Source: Bacillus pseudomycoides
GTDB lineage: Bacteria > Bacillota > Bacilli > Bacillales > Bacillaceae_G
NCBI RefSeq assembly: GCF_022811845.1
Contig: NZ_CP064266.1
Span: 1,984,001-2,048,000 of the forward strand
Direction: 5' to 3'
DNA: 64,000 nucleotides
Every line of letters begins with the position of its first letter. Position 1 is the stretch's first letter. Below are positions 16,780-25,924 of this stretch, in pieces. The position numbers and the translations under genes were made by a program. The notes beneath the pieces were generated by a model. The model searched no databases. It saw only the letters and a list, made by a program, of their open reading frames with translations, and was not told where the DNA came from.

Positions 16780-18675
16780 ATGGATATTCTAAAGAAGATT
16801 GAACAACATCGAGAAGCAGAAGAACGTTTACAATGGGAAGGTACGTTTGCGGAGTATTTGGAGCTTGTTAAAGAAAGACCATGGGTGGCTCAAACTGCAC
16901 ACTCTCGCATTTACAATATGATTAAAGATGCTGGTATTGAAGAGGTAGAAGGTAGAAGGAAATATAACTTTTTTAGCAATCAGCTATTTGGATTAGAAGA
17001 TGCATTAGAGCGTCTTGTAGAAGAATATTTTCATCCGTCTGCGAAACGTTTAGATGTTAGAAAACGGATTTTATTATTAATGGGACCAGTTAGTGGTGGG
17101 AAATCAACGTTAGTTACTATGTTAAAACGAGGATTAGAGACATACTCGCGTACAGATCGCGGAGCCGTTTTTGCGATAAAAGGTTGCCCAATGCATGAAG
17201 ATCCTCTTCACCTAATACCACATCATTTACGTGAGGATTTTTACGATGAGTATGGTGTAAGAATTGAAGGGAACTTGTCACCATTAAATGTAATGCGTTT
17301 AGAAAAAGAATACGGTGGAAGAATTGAAGATGTAGTTGTAGAAAGGATTTTCTTCTCAGAAGATCGCCGGACAGGAATTGGTACATTCAGTCCTTCAGAT
17401 CCAAAATCACAGGATATTGCGGATTTAACAGGAAGTATTGACTTTTCTACAATTGCAGAATATGGTTCAGAGTCAGATCCGCGTGCATATCGTTTTGATG
17501 GGGAGCTAAATAAAGCAAACCGTGGCATGATGGAATTCCAAGAAATGTTAAAATGTGATGAGAAATTTTTATGGCATCTATTATCTCTTACACAAGAGGG
17601 GAATTTCAAAGCTGGGAGATTTGCGCTTATTTCAGCGGATGAATTAATTGTAGCCCATACGAATGAAACAGAGTATCGTTCTTTTATTTCCAATAAGAAA
17701 AATGAGGCCTTACATTCAAGAATTATTGTGATGCCTGTTCCATATAATTTACGAGCTAGTGAAGAAGAACATATTTATGAAAAGATGATTTATGAAAGTG
17801 ATGTTTCAAATGTGCACATTGCGCCGCATACACTTCGCGTCGCAGCAATGTTTACGATTTTAACACGCTTGAAGGATCCAAAGCGCCCAGATATTGATTT
17901 AATTAAAAAGATGCGTTTATATGATGGAGAAATGGTCGAGGGCTACAATACAATTGATGTCGAAGAGTTGCAGCGTGAATATCAGGATGAAGGTATGAGT
18001 GGTATTGATCCACGTTATGTCATTAACCGTATTTCTTCTACTATTATTAGAAAAGAAGTACCATCGATTAACGCGCTTGATGTATTACGTTCGTTAAAAG
18101 ATGGATTAGATCAACATCCATCTATTAGCAATGAAGATCGGGAACGCTATATGAATTTTATTTCATTAGCACGAAAAGAGTACGATGATATTGCCAAGAA
18201 AGAAGTACAAAAAGCGTTTGTATATTCGTATGAAGAATCAGCTAAGACGCTTATGGATAATTACTTAGATAATGTTGAGGCATATTGCAATAAATCAAAA
18301 TTACGGGATCCATTAACAGGTGAAGAAATGAGTCCAGATGAAAAACTTATGCGTTCTATTGAAGAACAAATCGGCATTTCAGAAAATGCGAAGAAAGCAT
18401 TCCGGGAAGAAATCTTAATACGAATTTCTGCTTATGCTCGTAAAGGAAAACGTTTTGACTACAATTCACATGAGCGTCTTCGCGAAGCAATCCAGAAAAA
18501 ACTATTTGCTGATCTGAAAGATGTTGTGAAAATTACAACATCTACGAAAACACCAGACGAAAATCAGCTGAAGAAAATTAATGATGTTGTAGCACGCTTA
18601 ATCGATGAACATGGGTATAATTCTTCATCAGCGAATGAATTGCTTCGCTATGTGGGTAGCTTGCTGAATCGATAG
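16780..18675 (+). CDS. prkA: PrkA serine protein kinase
   Basis: A 631-residue cytosolic protein with an AAA-type N-terminal domain and a C-terminal kinase-like domain. The Walker A is GPVSGGKSTL (about residues 101-110), and family segments include KGCPMHEDPLHLIPHHLR and RANRGMMEFQEMLKCDEKFL-like KANRGMMEFQEM. PrkA affects sporulation and stationary phase in B. subtilis; both kinase and ATPase/protease roles have been proposed. AAGGAGATGGGGGAGG precedes the ATG. The upstream CGCATACCTTTTATA could be a sporulation-sigma -10, but this is weak. It is followed by yhbH, its usual neighbour. Confidence 0.95.
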   Translation: MDILKKIEQHREAEERLQWEGTFAEYLELVKERPWVAQTAHSRIYNMIKDAGIEEVEGRRKYNFFSNQLFGLEDALERLVEEYFHPSAKRLDVRKRILLLMGPVSGGKSTLVTMLKRGLETYSRTDRGAVFAIKGCPMHEDPLHLIPHHLREDFYDEYGVRIEGNLSPLNVMRLEKEYGGRIEDVVVERIFFSEDRRTGIGTFSPSDPKSQDIADLTGSIDFSTIAEYGSESDPRAYRFDGELNKANRGMMEFQEMLKCDEKFLWHLLSLTQEGNFKAGRFALISADELIVAHTNETEYRSFISNKKNEALHSRIIVMPVPYNLRASEEEHIYEKMIYESDVSNVHIAPHTLRVAAMFTILTRLKDPKRPDIDLIKKMRLYDGEMVEGYNTIDVEELQREYQDEGMSGIDPRYVINRISSTIIRKEVPSINALDVLRSLKDGLDQHPSISNEDRERYMNFISLARKEYDDIAKKEVQKAFVYSYEESAKTLMDNYLDNVEAYCNKSKLRDPLTGEEMSPDEKLMRSIEEQIGISENAKKAFREEILIRISAYARKGKRFDYNSHERLREAIQKKLFADLKDVVKITTSTKTPDENQLKKINDVVARLIDEHGYNSSSANELLRYVGSLLNR

Positions 18676-18683
18676 TTTGATAA

Positions 18684-18723
18684 TAAAACGCTGTCTCTTA
18701 TGAAACCAGAGGCAGCGTTTTTG
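18684..18723 (+). terminator. Terminator of prkA
   Basis: AAACGCTGTCTCT...AGAGGCAGCGTTTTTG stem and T run right after the stop. Confidence 0.8.
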
Positions 18724-19366
18724 TATCTATATAAATTTAGGGTGAAAAAACGACATAAACCCTCTTCTTTTTAGTGGGGAGAGGAGAGGATCCAGCTATG
18801 CATAGAAGCGGTCAGATCCTTTTCCTGCCCCATGACAAGTAAGAATAGAAAGAGAAAACGAGTGAAGTCACTTTTTCTTCTTCGCATGAGCGACTTATAT
18901 GTCGAAAAACTAAAATGGATTTATATATCTAATTGAAGTAATGGGATTTTACTAGTGACCGCCTCATATTATGTATGGACTTGTCCAAACATAATAAATT
19001 AAGGCGCAATTTCATGAATTTATTGTCAATTATTTTTACAATACGCATATGATAGAGTAACCAACCATTCATACAGAAAAAGCCAACACAATACAATATG
19101 TTGCAGAGTGGAAAAGTGTGCAACAATGAATTGTGTTTCTTTCTTATCAGTTAAAGAAATTTCAATTTAAAATGAATGCCAAAGTTTTTGTTAAGGAAGT
19201 TCGGAGCAATACGTAAAAAAGCTATGGGTGCCTTATGATTATGGAAAAAGTAAGTTCTAATGAACAGATACTTTTTAAGTATTCTTGTTGCTACATCATA
19301 ACCTCAAATTCGTATATTACTGTTTATTAGAGAAAATAAGGGAAATTACAGTAAGGAGGGAAAAGG
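18724..19366. other. 640-bp spacer between prkA and yhbH
   Basis: No ORF with a credible ribosome site on either strand. Several short hairpins occur (for example CGAC-TTATAT-GTCG near 18890) but none is convincing. It must contain the yhbH promoter; I cannot place it with confidence. Confidence 0.4.
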
Positions 19367-20524
19367 ATGGGCGAAGAAAATCAACCAAATTATACAATTT
19401 CACAGGAAAACTGGTCCCTCCATCGCAAAGGACATGACGATCAACAACGCCATCAAGAAAAGGTACAAGAGGCAATTAAGAATAACTTACCAGACCTTGT
19501 GACAGAAGAAAGTATCGTGATGTCTAATGGTAGGGACGTTGTCAAAATACCAATTCGGTCTTTAGATGAATATAAAATTAGATATAACTATGATAAGAAT
19601 AAACATGTTGGGCAAGGAACTGGTGATAGTAAAGTTGGCGATGTGGTTGCAAGAGATGGATCAAGTGGTCAAAAGCAAAAGGGACCAGGAAAAGGGCAAG
19701 GTGCAGGGGATGCAGCTGGAGAAGATTATTATGAAGCAGAAGTATCAATTTTAGAATTAGAGCAAGCATTTTTTAAAGAGTTGGAGCTGCCTAATTTAAA
19801 GCGGAAAGAAATGGATGAAAATCGTATTGAACATATTGAATTTAATGACATTAGAAAAACAGGATTGTGGGGAAATATTGATAAAAAACGGACGATGATC
19901 TCGGCTTATAAACGAAATGCTATGAATGGAAAGCCCGCTTTTCATCCAATTCGTCAAGAAGATTTGAAGTTCCGAACATGGAATGAAGTGTTGAAGCCAG
20001 ATTCCAAAGCTGTTGTATTAGCAATGATGGATACGAGTGGATCTATGGGGATTTGGGAGAAGTATATGGCGCGTAGTTTCTTCTTTTGGATGACAAGATT
20101 CTTACGTACAAAGTACGAAACGGTAGATATAGAATTTATTGCGCATCATACAGAAGCGAAGGTCGTGACAGAGGAAGAGTTTTTTTCAAAAGGAGAAAGT
20201 GGTGGAACAATATGTTCCTCTGTTTATAGAAAAGCACTTGAGCTTATAGATGGAAAGTATTCACCGGAACGCTATAATATTTACCCATTTCATTTTTCAG
20301 ATGGAGATAACTTAACATCAGATAATGCTCGTTGTGTGAAGCTTGTACAAGAATTGATGAAGGTATGTAATATGTTTGGGTATGGGGAAGTAAACCAGTA
20401 TAATCGTTCATCATCTACCCTTTTTTCTGTTTATAAAAACATTGAGGATGAGAAGTTTAGGTATTATATATTGAAAAATAAGAAGGATATTTTTCACTGC
20501 CTTAAAAAGTTCCTTAAGAAATAA
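19367..20524 (+). CDS. yhbH: YhbH sporulation protein (DUF444) with substituted C-terminal tail
   Basis: Residues 1-347 are ordinary Bacillus YhbH: a low-complexity GQKQKGPGKGQGAGDAAG segment near 100-120, then a von Willebrand A-like domain with the MIDAS-type DTSGSMG (about 224-230) and SGGTICSSVYRKALEL. YhbH is a mother-cell sporulation protein working with PrkA and SpoVR-type partners. After NQYNR (343-347) the chain continues SSSTLFSVYKNIEDEKFRYYILKNKK... to ...KKFLKK, a diverged copy of the YhbH tail ending at residue 385. The native-looking end (HSTLMSAYKNIKDEN to EESGEKMA, which would give 391 residues) lies 40.5 kb away at 60,903-61,052. So the gene is a host-element fusion with an intact frame. 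AAGGAGG precedes the ATG. Confidence 0.92.
   Translation: MGEENQPNYTISQENWSLHRKGHDDQQRHQEKVQEAIKNNLPDLVTEESIVMSNGRDVVKIPIRSLDEYKIRYNYDKNKHVGQGTGDSKVGDVVARDGSSGQKQKGPGKGQGAGDAAGEDYYEAEVSILELEQAFFKELELPNLKRKEMDENRIEHIEFNDIRKTGLWGNIDKKRTMISAYKRNAMNGKPAFHPIRQEDLKFRTWNEVLKPDSKAVVLAMMDTSGSMGIWEKYMARSFFFWMTRFLRTKYETVDIEFIAHHTEAKVVTEEEFFSKGESGGTICSSVYRKALELIDGKYSPERYNIYPFHFSDGDNLTSDNARCVKLVQELMKVCNMFGYGEVNQYNRSSSTLFSVYKNIEDEKFRYYILKNKKDIFHCLKKFLKK
20393..20407. other. Putative left junction core of the 40.5-kb element (in yhbH)
   Basis: aaccagtaTaatcgt in the codons for NQYNR matches aaccagtaCaatcgt at 60,903-60,917, the start of the displaced yhbH 3' end, with one mismatch in 15. YhbH coding sequence is native before it and diverged after it, as expected for a recombinase crossover site. 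Confidence 0.7.
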
Positions 20525-20548
20525 ATTCAAACATAAAAATAATTAAAT

Positions 20549-20991
20549 GTATAGAAATCATAAGGCTGCAAGGCGATTCTTTAAGAAAGCCTTGCGGTCT
20601 TTTCATGTCTCTAAAACCCGGGTGGTTACAGTTGATAAAAATCCAGCTTATCCAATAGCCATAGAAAAATTGAGAAAAAAAAAAGGTGCCACTAGGCATC
20701 CAAATCAGGCAGATAAAATATCTAAATAACATTGTGGAACAAGATCATCGTTTTATTAAGAAACGCATACGCTCTATGATGGGATTCAAATCACTTTAAA
20801 CAGCAACCGCTATATTGAGTGGTGTGGAAGTCATGCATATGATGAAAAAGAGACAGATTAATTTAAGGAATCAGTCTGTCCAAAATCAAAAAGAATTCAT
20901 CCATCAATTATTTAGGATGACAGCATAAAATACAATCCCTTTAGAAATATATGTGCTATATTCCCTTTTATTTTATCTTTGCACCAGAACC
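20549..20991 (+). pseudogene. IS6-family (IS240-like) transposase remnant
   Basis: Starts in mid-protein (NHKAARRFFKKALRSFHVSKT, VVTVDKNPAYPIAIEKL) and continues with frameshifts through NIVEQDHRFIKKRIRSMMGFKS, SGVEVMHMMKKRQINLR and SVQNQKEFIHQLF. It corresponds to the C-terminal half of the full transposase at 59,369-60,076. The second Asp (VDKNPAY) and the Glu (VEQDHR) of the DDE triad remain; the first Asp is gone. It ends at the inverted repeat TTTGCACCAGAACC (20978-20991). It abuts the stop codon of chimeric yhbH. Confidence 0.85.
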
Positions 20992-21072
20992 AAATATGTC
21001 AGTTTTTGATTAGTAAATGATGAAATGGTGATACAAATCAATATTGAATGTAAATGACAAAGAAATGAGAAT

Positions 21073-21579
21073 ATGATTTTTATTTACACTGATTATGGCG
21101 GAACGCATACAACCTCACTAGCTGCAGCGTATCATTTAAACAAACTACCAACTAATCGGAAATTAACGAGAGAAGAAATTTTAAATGTGGACTATTTTAA
21201 TAAACTTAAAACTTCTGATATGGGGAAAATTGTTTTTCATGGTCGAGATGAGGGAGGCAATCCTGTTTATACAGTAGGGTGCGGGGCATCGAAAGTTGTG
21301 GTACCATCTATGAAGAATCTAGGCTAAATTCTTCAATATCAATATCAAAACAACGAAAAAATCATTTTTTCAAATACGTCACCAACCGTCCCACTTCCTA
21401 TGACGTTTGGTGGTTTATTCTCTAGAAGATTACATATTGATTTTATTGGTGTTCCATTACTTGTATGGGGCGCACAGATTTGTTGTGACACTGTACAAAG
21501 ACTGGTGGATTATACAAAAGAAGCTGGTAAACTGACAAATGATTACGTTGTTATATTAGAGAATAAGACCTTTAAATGA
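21073..21579 (+). pseudogene. DUF3189-family protein with an internal stop codon
   Basis: The first 84 codons (MIFIYTDYGGTHTTSLAAAYHLNKLP...) end at TAA 21325-21327, but the same frame continues without further stops to TGA 21577-21579 (PMTFGGLFSRRLHIDFIGVPLL...DYVVILENKTF). Together they give a 168-residue protein resembling the uncharacterised DUF3189 family of Bacillus. The function is unknown. A single nonsense change, or less likely readthrough, separates the halves. No clear ribosome site precedes the ATG. Confidence 0.6.
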
Positions 21580-21614
21580 AAAAAGCAGAATATATTGCTA
21601 TCCTGCTTTTTTTC
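21580..21614. terminator. Terminator after the DUF3189 gene
   Basis: AAAAAAGCAG...CTGCTTTTTTT stem with T run; symmetrical enough to serve the minus-strand gene that follows as well. Confidence 0.65.
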
Positions 21615-21622
21615 TATAACAT

Positions 21623-21981
21623 TTAAACTTTCTTTCGAATCATAACCTTATCAATTTCGGGTTCTTCATCGCCGATAAATAAGCCGCGCCCTTTCCGAGA
21701 ACCCCAGTGCCTTGGTTTGCACCGCCGTTCCCTATAACACCTACGGCATCGATGTTGCGAAATAAAATAACGTTCGAACTCCATCCAGATCCCACGATTC
21801 CATTAATGGGATGCTGGTGTTTAAAGTCATTATTACAATAATCTTCAGGATCATGAATATCACGTGCGACTTCAACAATCAAAATAGTTTGGCCGTTGAA
21901 GTCATCACAATCATCCGAATCGGTACGCGCTGCCCAAATTCGCGTCTCATCTTTCGCGACATTTGTACGCCCAGCTTCCAT
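21623..21981 (-). pseudogene. Unrecognised glycine-rich protein, probably frameshifted
   Basis: The open frame (113 codons, ending at 21640) has IWAARTDSDDCDDFNGQTILI and GWSSNVILFRNIDAVGVIGN, a beta-rich pattern with regular G-V-x-G turns. Near 21685 a missing G in CTCGGAAAGGG shifts the frame. Adding it gives GKGRGLFIGDEEPEIDKVMIRKKV and a stop at 21623-21625, a more natural C-terminus. It has no strong ribosome site, so the N-terminus may be truncated too. I do not recognise the family. Confidence 0.4.
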
Positions 21982-22246
21982 AAATTCTCTTATATTTTTT
22001 TACTCATTATTAGTTTTTATTCTTTCCCTTTAGCATAAATAAATTCCAAAATATTTACCGTGTTTCATGTAAAATAGGTATATTTTTAATATACCTACAT
22101 TAGAATTAATGCGTAGGAAATACAGGTGCAAAATTGTTCGTTTACTTTGCTGCAATCTCTGGTGAAGGAACAACAATAACAACACACCTAACAGAACAAT
22201 TTTTTATTTGGTAAAATGGAGAAAAAAATATATATGGGGATAAAAA

Positions 22247-23377
22247 ATGAGAAAATCTAAATATAGACATGTTAAGCCAGAGGAAGTAAAGGAATATTAT
22301 TTAAATCATACTGCTAAGGAAACTTCGGAACATTTTGATTTTGCAAGTGTAAGTTCGTTGGAGTACTTCTTGGCAAAAAATAATATCATGAAAAACAAAG
22401 AAAAAAGTGAATCAAAGGTATTTACAAGGCTTACGGAAATTACATTAACAGAAGAGCAGCAACTCTTAGCTGTAGAAAAGTATAAAAACCAAGCAGGACT
22501 ACAAAGAGTTGCACAACACTTTCATGTAACCAAACAAGAAATTAGAAATATTCTAGATAAATATGGAGTAAAACTAAAGTTTAGGAAACTTAATGATGAT
22601 GAGTATTTATGGGCTAGAAACGAATATCTAAACAATCCAGTATCCGTTAAGGAAATAGCACGGGAATTGGAGGTTGATCCAGAAGTTCTTTATGATTTGT
22701 TTGGGGAAGAAGGAATTCAAAGAAAAAACAAATTTACATATAACAATGACTTCTTTAGGTGTATAGATACAGAAGACAAGGCTTACTGGTTAGGCTTTTT
22801 GTATGCTGATGGATATCTTGATGTACCTGACAATAAATTGGTATTAGAGACGAAGTATGACGATAGAGAGCACTTAAAAAAACTGATTAATCATTTATGT
22901 CCACAGAAAATATATAAAAAGAAAACAATAGAAAAATTCGGTAACGTGTATGATTCCGCGTTTGTATATTTCAATAGTCCGGAGATAGTTGGAGATTTGA
23001 TAAATATCGGATGCACTGGAGTAAAAACATTTACATTAGAGTTTCCCAAAGGAAGAATTAGTCCTGAATTGTTAAGACATTTTATCCGAGGGTATTTTGA
23101 TGGTGATGGAAGTGTTCTTCCCATTAAAGATAGGTATGGTGTGTATGTTGAGTACTGTGGAAACGAAGGTTTTTTGAACGATTTACAAATATATTTTAAA
23201 AGTATTATAGAAGAATATACAGTTGTAAAATTAAGCCCTAAAGGAAAAGCATTTACCTTTAGAAAAGGGGGTAATGAAGTTAGCTTTGACCTATATAAAT
23301 ATATGTATAAGGATGCTACTGTGTATTTAGATAGGAAATACCAGAGATTTGTAGATTCATATGGTGAATTAAAATAG
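22247..23377 (+). CDS. LAGLIDADG homing endonuclease with N-terminal HTH repeats
   Basis: The N-terminal 170 residues hold three helix-turn-helix-like units (EVKEYYLNHTAKETSEHF, LQRVAQHFHVTKQEIRNIL, VKEIAREL). The C-terminal 200 hold a two-motif LAGLIDADG domain: KAYWLGFLYADGYL (about 180) and LLRHFIRGYFDGDGSV (about 275), each ending in the catalytic acidic residue. Such enzymes cut long target sites and spread introns, inteins or their own gene. No intron or intein surrounds it, so it is free-standing. Only a weak ribosome site (GGGGAT) precedes the ATG. It is full length and unbroken. Confidence 0.85.
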   Translation: MRKSKYRHVKPEEVKEYYLNHTAKETSEHFDFASVSSLEYFLAKNNIMKNKEKSESKVFTRLTEITLTEEQQLLAVEKYKNQAGLQRVAQHFHVTKQEIRNILDKYGVKLKFRKLNDDEYLWARNEYLNNPVSVKEIARELEVDPEVLYDLFGEEGIQRKNKFTYNNDFFRCIDTEDKAYWLGFLYADGYLDVPDNKLVLETKYDDREHLKKLINHLCPQKIYKKKTIEKFGNVYDSAFVYFNSPEIVGDLINIGCTGVKTFTLEFPKGRISPELLRHFIRGYFDGDGSVLPIKDRYGVYVEYCGNEGFLNDLQIYFKSIIEEYTVVKLSPKGKAFTFRKGGNEVSFDLYKYMYKDATVYLDRKYQRFVDSYGELK

Positions 23378-23519
23378 TATAAAAGGTCAAAAACACCGGG
23401 GAACTTCCCATTAAAGATCCGGCTACCGTACAGTCGGCTTTTTCTTGTTGAACTAATGGGTGCTTTAGTTGAAGAAGGGCTACTAAAAAATGATCAAAAT
23501 TTTTTATAAAACTGGATAC

Positions 23520-23813
23520 GGGGTGCAGCCAACGAAATATCACATTTCCCACGCTAAGAAATTAAATCCTTGATTTTATTACGCTGAAGGCTTTTATTAA
23601 CCAAAAATGCTAGTTTTCGGTTAACGGAGAGATATGTCTTTCTTCGTGATCATAAGGTCGTTTTTCCATGACCAAAAGTATCACCAAAATCAAATAACTA
23701 AAATTTTGTTATGATAATCGTTTTTTGTATAGTCCTTAGCGTAGAAAATCTAGTACAATATTTGTTGAAATTTGCTTAGCGTGGGTTTTATGTCATTTCG
23801 TTGGCGGGACCCC
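23520..23813. mobile_element. 294-bp miniature element with Tn3/Tn4430-type inverted repeats
   Basis: The outer 39 bp on each side (23520-23558 and 23775-23813) are inverted repeats. They begin GGGGT, contain GCCAACGAAAT, and end CCCACGCTAAG, the conserved inner ACGnTAAG box of Tn3-family ends and close to the Tn4430 terminus known from B. thuringiensis. There is no transposase or resolvase between them; a third CTTAGCGT box occurs near 23740. This matches a Tn3-derived miniature element (TIME-like) mobilised in trans. Flanking 5-mers (gatac, atgcc) differ, so no target duplication is visible. Confidence 0.75.
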
Positions 23814-23932
23814 ATGCCCATCAACTTAAAAATTTTATAACGCCCCCAAACAAAAAAATTGTACATTTTCACCTGGAGATGCCAAGTTTCTCGTTTTGGG
23901 GTATTTGCTTTTCTTAGCTTGATAGCGATGGG
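23813..23932. mobile_element. IS231-like end and short inverted-repeat cassette
   Basis: Begins CATGCCCATCAACTTAA, which I recognise as an IS231-type terminal repeat, placed exactly at the outer tip of the Tn3-type repeat. About 120 bp later the partner TTAGCTTGATAGCGATGGGG is a partial inverted copy. There is no coding sequence between. IS231 is known to target Tn4430 tips, so the arrangement is plausible. A second CATGCCCATCAA end in opposite orientation lies at 29,989-30,000. Confidence 0.45.
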
Positions 23933-23992
23933 GCGATACCCCTTTTATAAGTATTTTGGATAGGAGTCATCGTATATTGTTGATTTTGAGAG

Positions 23993-25549
23993 TTATATTT
24001 TAGTATATAATTCCACTACAAATTCATCTTTTCTTTTCCACTCTTTTTTTCGTAAATAAGTCACTTTCTCAAGTACCGATTTGAGAAGACGATTTTTCTT
24101 CTCTATATCATTCGTTGCATAATAAGCCTCTAAAACATTTTTGATCCTCGGAACAAATTCATGTATATGTTTTTCTTTTTCTAATATCTTTTTAATTTCA
24201 TGTTTAAGCTCTTCAATTGCCTCTTGGGTAGTCTTCAATCGTACAGCAATAGATTTTTGCCGCTCTAAGAATGTGTCAATATCATATACACCTTTTTCTA
24301 AAAAATCATGGAGATTGCTTTTTTGTTTTTGCAGATCATTTATTTGTTGTTCTTTCTTTTCTAGAGCTTTCTGTTGTAAATCAATATTATTGCTCGACTT
24401 CTTTTTTTGTATCATATTTTCTTGTATCTCAAAGCTTTCAATAATTTGTTTTAATCCATCAAGTATGCGCTGTTCAACAAGTGTTAAGGATGCCCCTTTT
24501 TGAACGCCTTTACAGGATGGTTGAACGCAAAGAACTTGAGGATTAGGCCGATCTTTTCGTGGCTGATAAAGCATGGAATGTCCACATAGTCCACACAGTA
24601 AGATTCCAGCCAATGGATTAGACAATTTTTTTGTTTTTATTGTAGGGGGTCTCCAACGATTACTATGAGCCGTATTAGCTTTTTGAAATAATTCTTCGGA
24701 TACAAGTGGAGGGTGAGCGTGATTGTGTCGTTGCCATCGTTCTTTTGGTACTTTTTTTCGTATATACTTACCATTTTGTTTTGTATAGCGTATTTTCCCC
24801 CAAATGATGTGACCGAGGTATACTTCATTTTTAATAATGGATGAGATAGTTGAAGGGTTCCAGTATTCGCCTTCTGGAGGCAAAATACTTAATCTATCTA
24901 ATTCTTGTGCGATTGCCTGCCTGCCCATCCCGCCAGCCATGCTTTCAAAAATTTTAGATACTATCCAACTTTTTTCAGTATCAGGGTAAAGTTTTAAATT
25001 ATTATCTCGTAAGTATCCATAAGGGGGGACACGGGAAATTGATTTTCCTTCCCTTGCAGAAGCTCTTCTACCACGCTGCATACGTTTCACGATTGTTTTT
25101 AATTCTTCTCGAGCAATTAAAGACTTGATACTGAATGTTAATTCCTGATTTTCATCATTTGGGTCAATGACTTCTGTTGGTGTAATAATGAATGTTTCTG
25201 AATAACGAAATACACGATAAATTGTTCCCTGATCTACCATATCGCCGCGACCAAGGCGATCTAAGTCCATTACTAATACTGCATCAGCTGTGCCATTTTC
25301 TACTTCACGAAGCAATTTTTGCATCATAGGTCTTTCAGATATATATTCACCAGAAACAACTTCTTCAAAAATATCAATTATATTATGATGCCCTTTATGA
25401 GCGAGTTCTAATAACTGAGTTCGATGACGTTCGAGTGTATCATAATGTTGTCCATGTTCTATAGCCTTTTTTTCTTCCTCCAGATCTTTTCGGCTTTTAC
25501 GTAAATAGATAAATACATCAAGTTCTTGTTGACGATACATTAGTTTCAC
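23993..25549 (-). CDS. Large serine recombinase (phage-integrase type)
   Basis: A 518-residue protein. It has a resolvase-type catalytic domain with the nucleophile in YLRKSRKD (Ser about 19), then VVSGEYISERPMMQKLL and LVMDLDRLGRGDM. A recombinase domain follows (PPYGYLRDNNLKLYPD, IIKNEVYLGHIIWGK), then a zinc-ribbon (CGLCGHSM ... CVQPSCKG) and a coiled-coil tail (about 390-450). This architecture is that of large serine integrases that insert and excise mobile DNA at short att cores. It is the best candidate for moving the yhbH-inserted element. The start is GTG 25549 or ATG 25540; GGTAGG and AGGTGA are both possible ribosome sites. Confidence 0.92.
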   Translation of the reverse strand: MKLMYRQQELDVFIYLRKSRKDLEEEKKAIEHGQHYDTLERHRTQLLELAHKGHHNIIDIFEEVVSGEYISERPMMQKLLREVENGTADAVLVMDLDRLGRGDMVDQGTIYRVFRYSETFIITPTEVIDPNDENQELTFSIKSLIAREELKTIVKRMQRGRRASAREGKSISRVPPYGYLRDNNLKLYPDTEKSWIVSKIFESMAGGMGRQAIAQELDRLSILPPEGEYWNPSTISSIIKNEVYLGHIIWGKIRYTKQNGKYIRKKVPKERWQRHNHAHPPLVSEELFQKANTAHSNRWRPPTIKTKKLSNPLAGILLCGLCGHSMLYQPRKDRPNPQVLCVQPSCKGVQKGASLTLVEQRILDGLKQIIESFEIQENMIQKKKSSNNIDLQQKALEKKEQQINDLQKQKSNLHDFLEKGVYDIDTFLERQKSIAVRLKTTQEAIEELKHEIKKILEKEKHIHEFVPRIKNVLEAYYATNDIEKKNRLLKSVLEKVTYLRKKEWKRKDEFVVELYTKI

Positions 25550-25659
25550 CTACCAGCTTGTCTAGTATTATTGTTATAGATATGTATGGCTAGCTTGTCC
25601 TATGAAAATGATAGTTCGTCTTTTTTCCTGCCTTGCATACATATAATGCAAGGGGGGAT

Positions 25660-25830
25660 ATGATGAAAGAATTTCAATTTGGTAATACAAAAGTTATTAT
25701 TCATTCATCGCTTGCATCAATGGAAAAACAAGAACAAAAAGAATGGTTTCAACAAGAATGGGAAAAGAAAAATCCAATTTTAAGATCTATAGTTGAAGCG
25801 GCAGTCAGTTGCCAAGAAGATGAAAAATAA
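25660..25830 (+). CDS. Small protein of the recombinase locus
   Basis: Encodes 56 residues, MMKEFQFGNTKVIIHSSLAS then MEKQEQKEWFQQEW...NPILRSIVEAAVSC, with AAGGGGGG just upstream. Small proteins with a FGNT-V-I start and a WF-E helix commonly accompany serine-recombinase clusters in Firmicutes. Their role is not established; a recombination directionality factor or regulator is one possibility (inference). It is divergent from the large serine recombinase and followed by a terminator. Confidence 0.65.
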   Translation: MMKEFQFGNTKVIIHSSLASMEKQEQKEWFQQEWEKKNPILRSIVEAAVSCQEDEK

Positions 25831-25872
25831 AAAGAGCATTCTCTTTTATTAAGGGATATGCTCTTCTTTTTT
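25829..25872 (+). terminator. Terminator after the small recombinase-locus protein
   Basis: AAAAGAGCAT...ATGCTCTTCTTTTTT stem overlapping the stop codon. Confidence 0.65.
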
Positions 25873-25924
25873 CGTTAAATTATTCATCAACATAAATAAT
25901 TGTTTTTTATTGTGAATAGCTTTT

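Noticed and set aside
17241..17693. 150-codon minus-strand ORF
   Set aside because: Antisense shadow of prkA, without a start signal or recognisable domain.
19367..20524. yhbH as a simply truncated pseudogene
   Set aside because: The frame is intact to the end and the new tail is homologous to the YhbH C-terminus, so it is a tail swap rather than a truncation.
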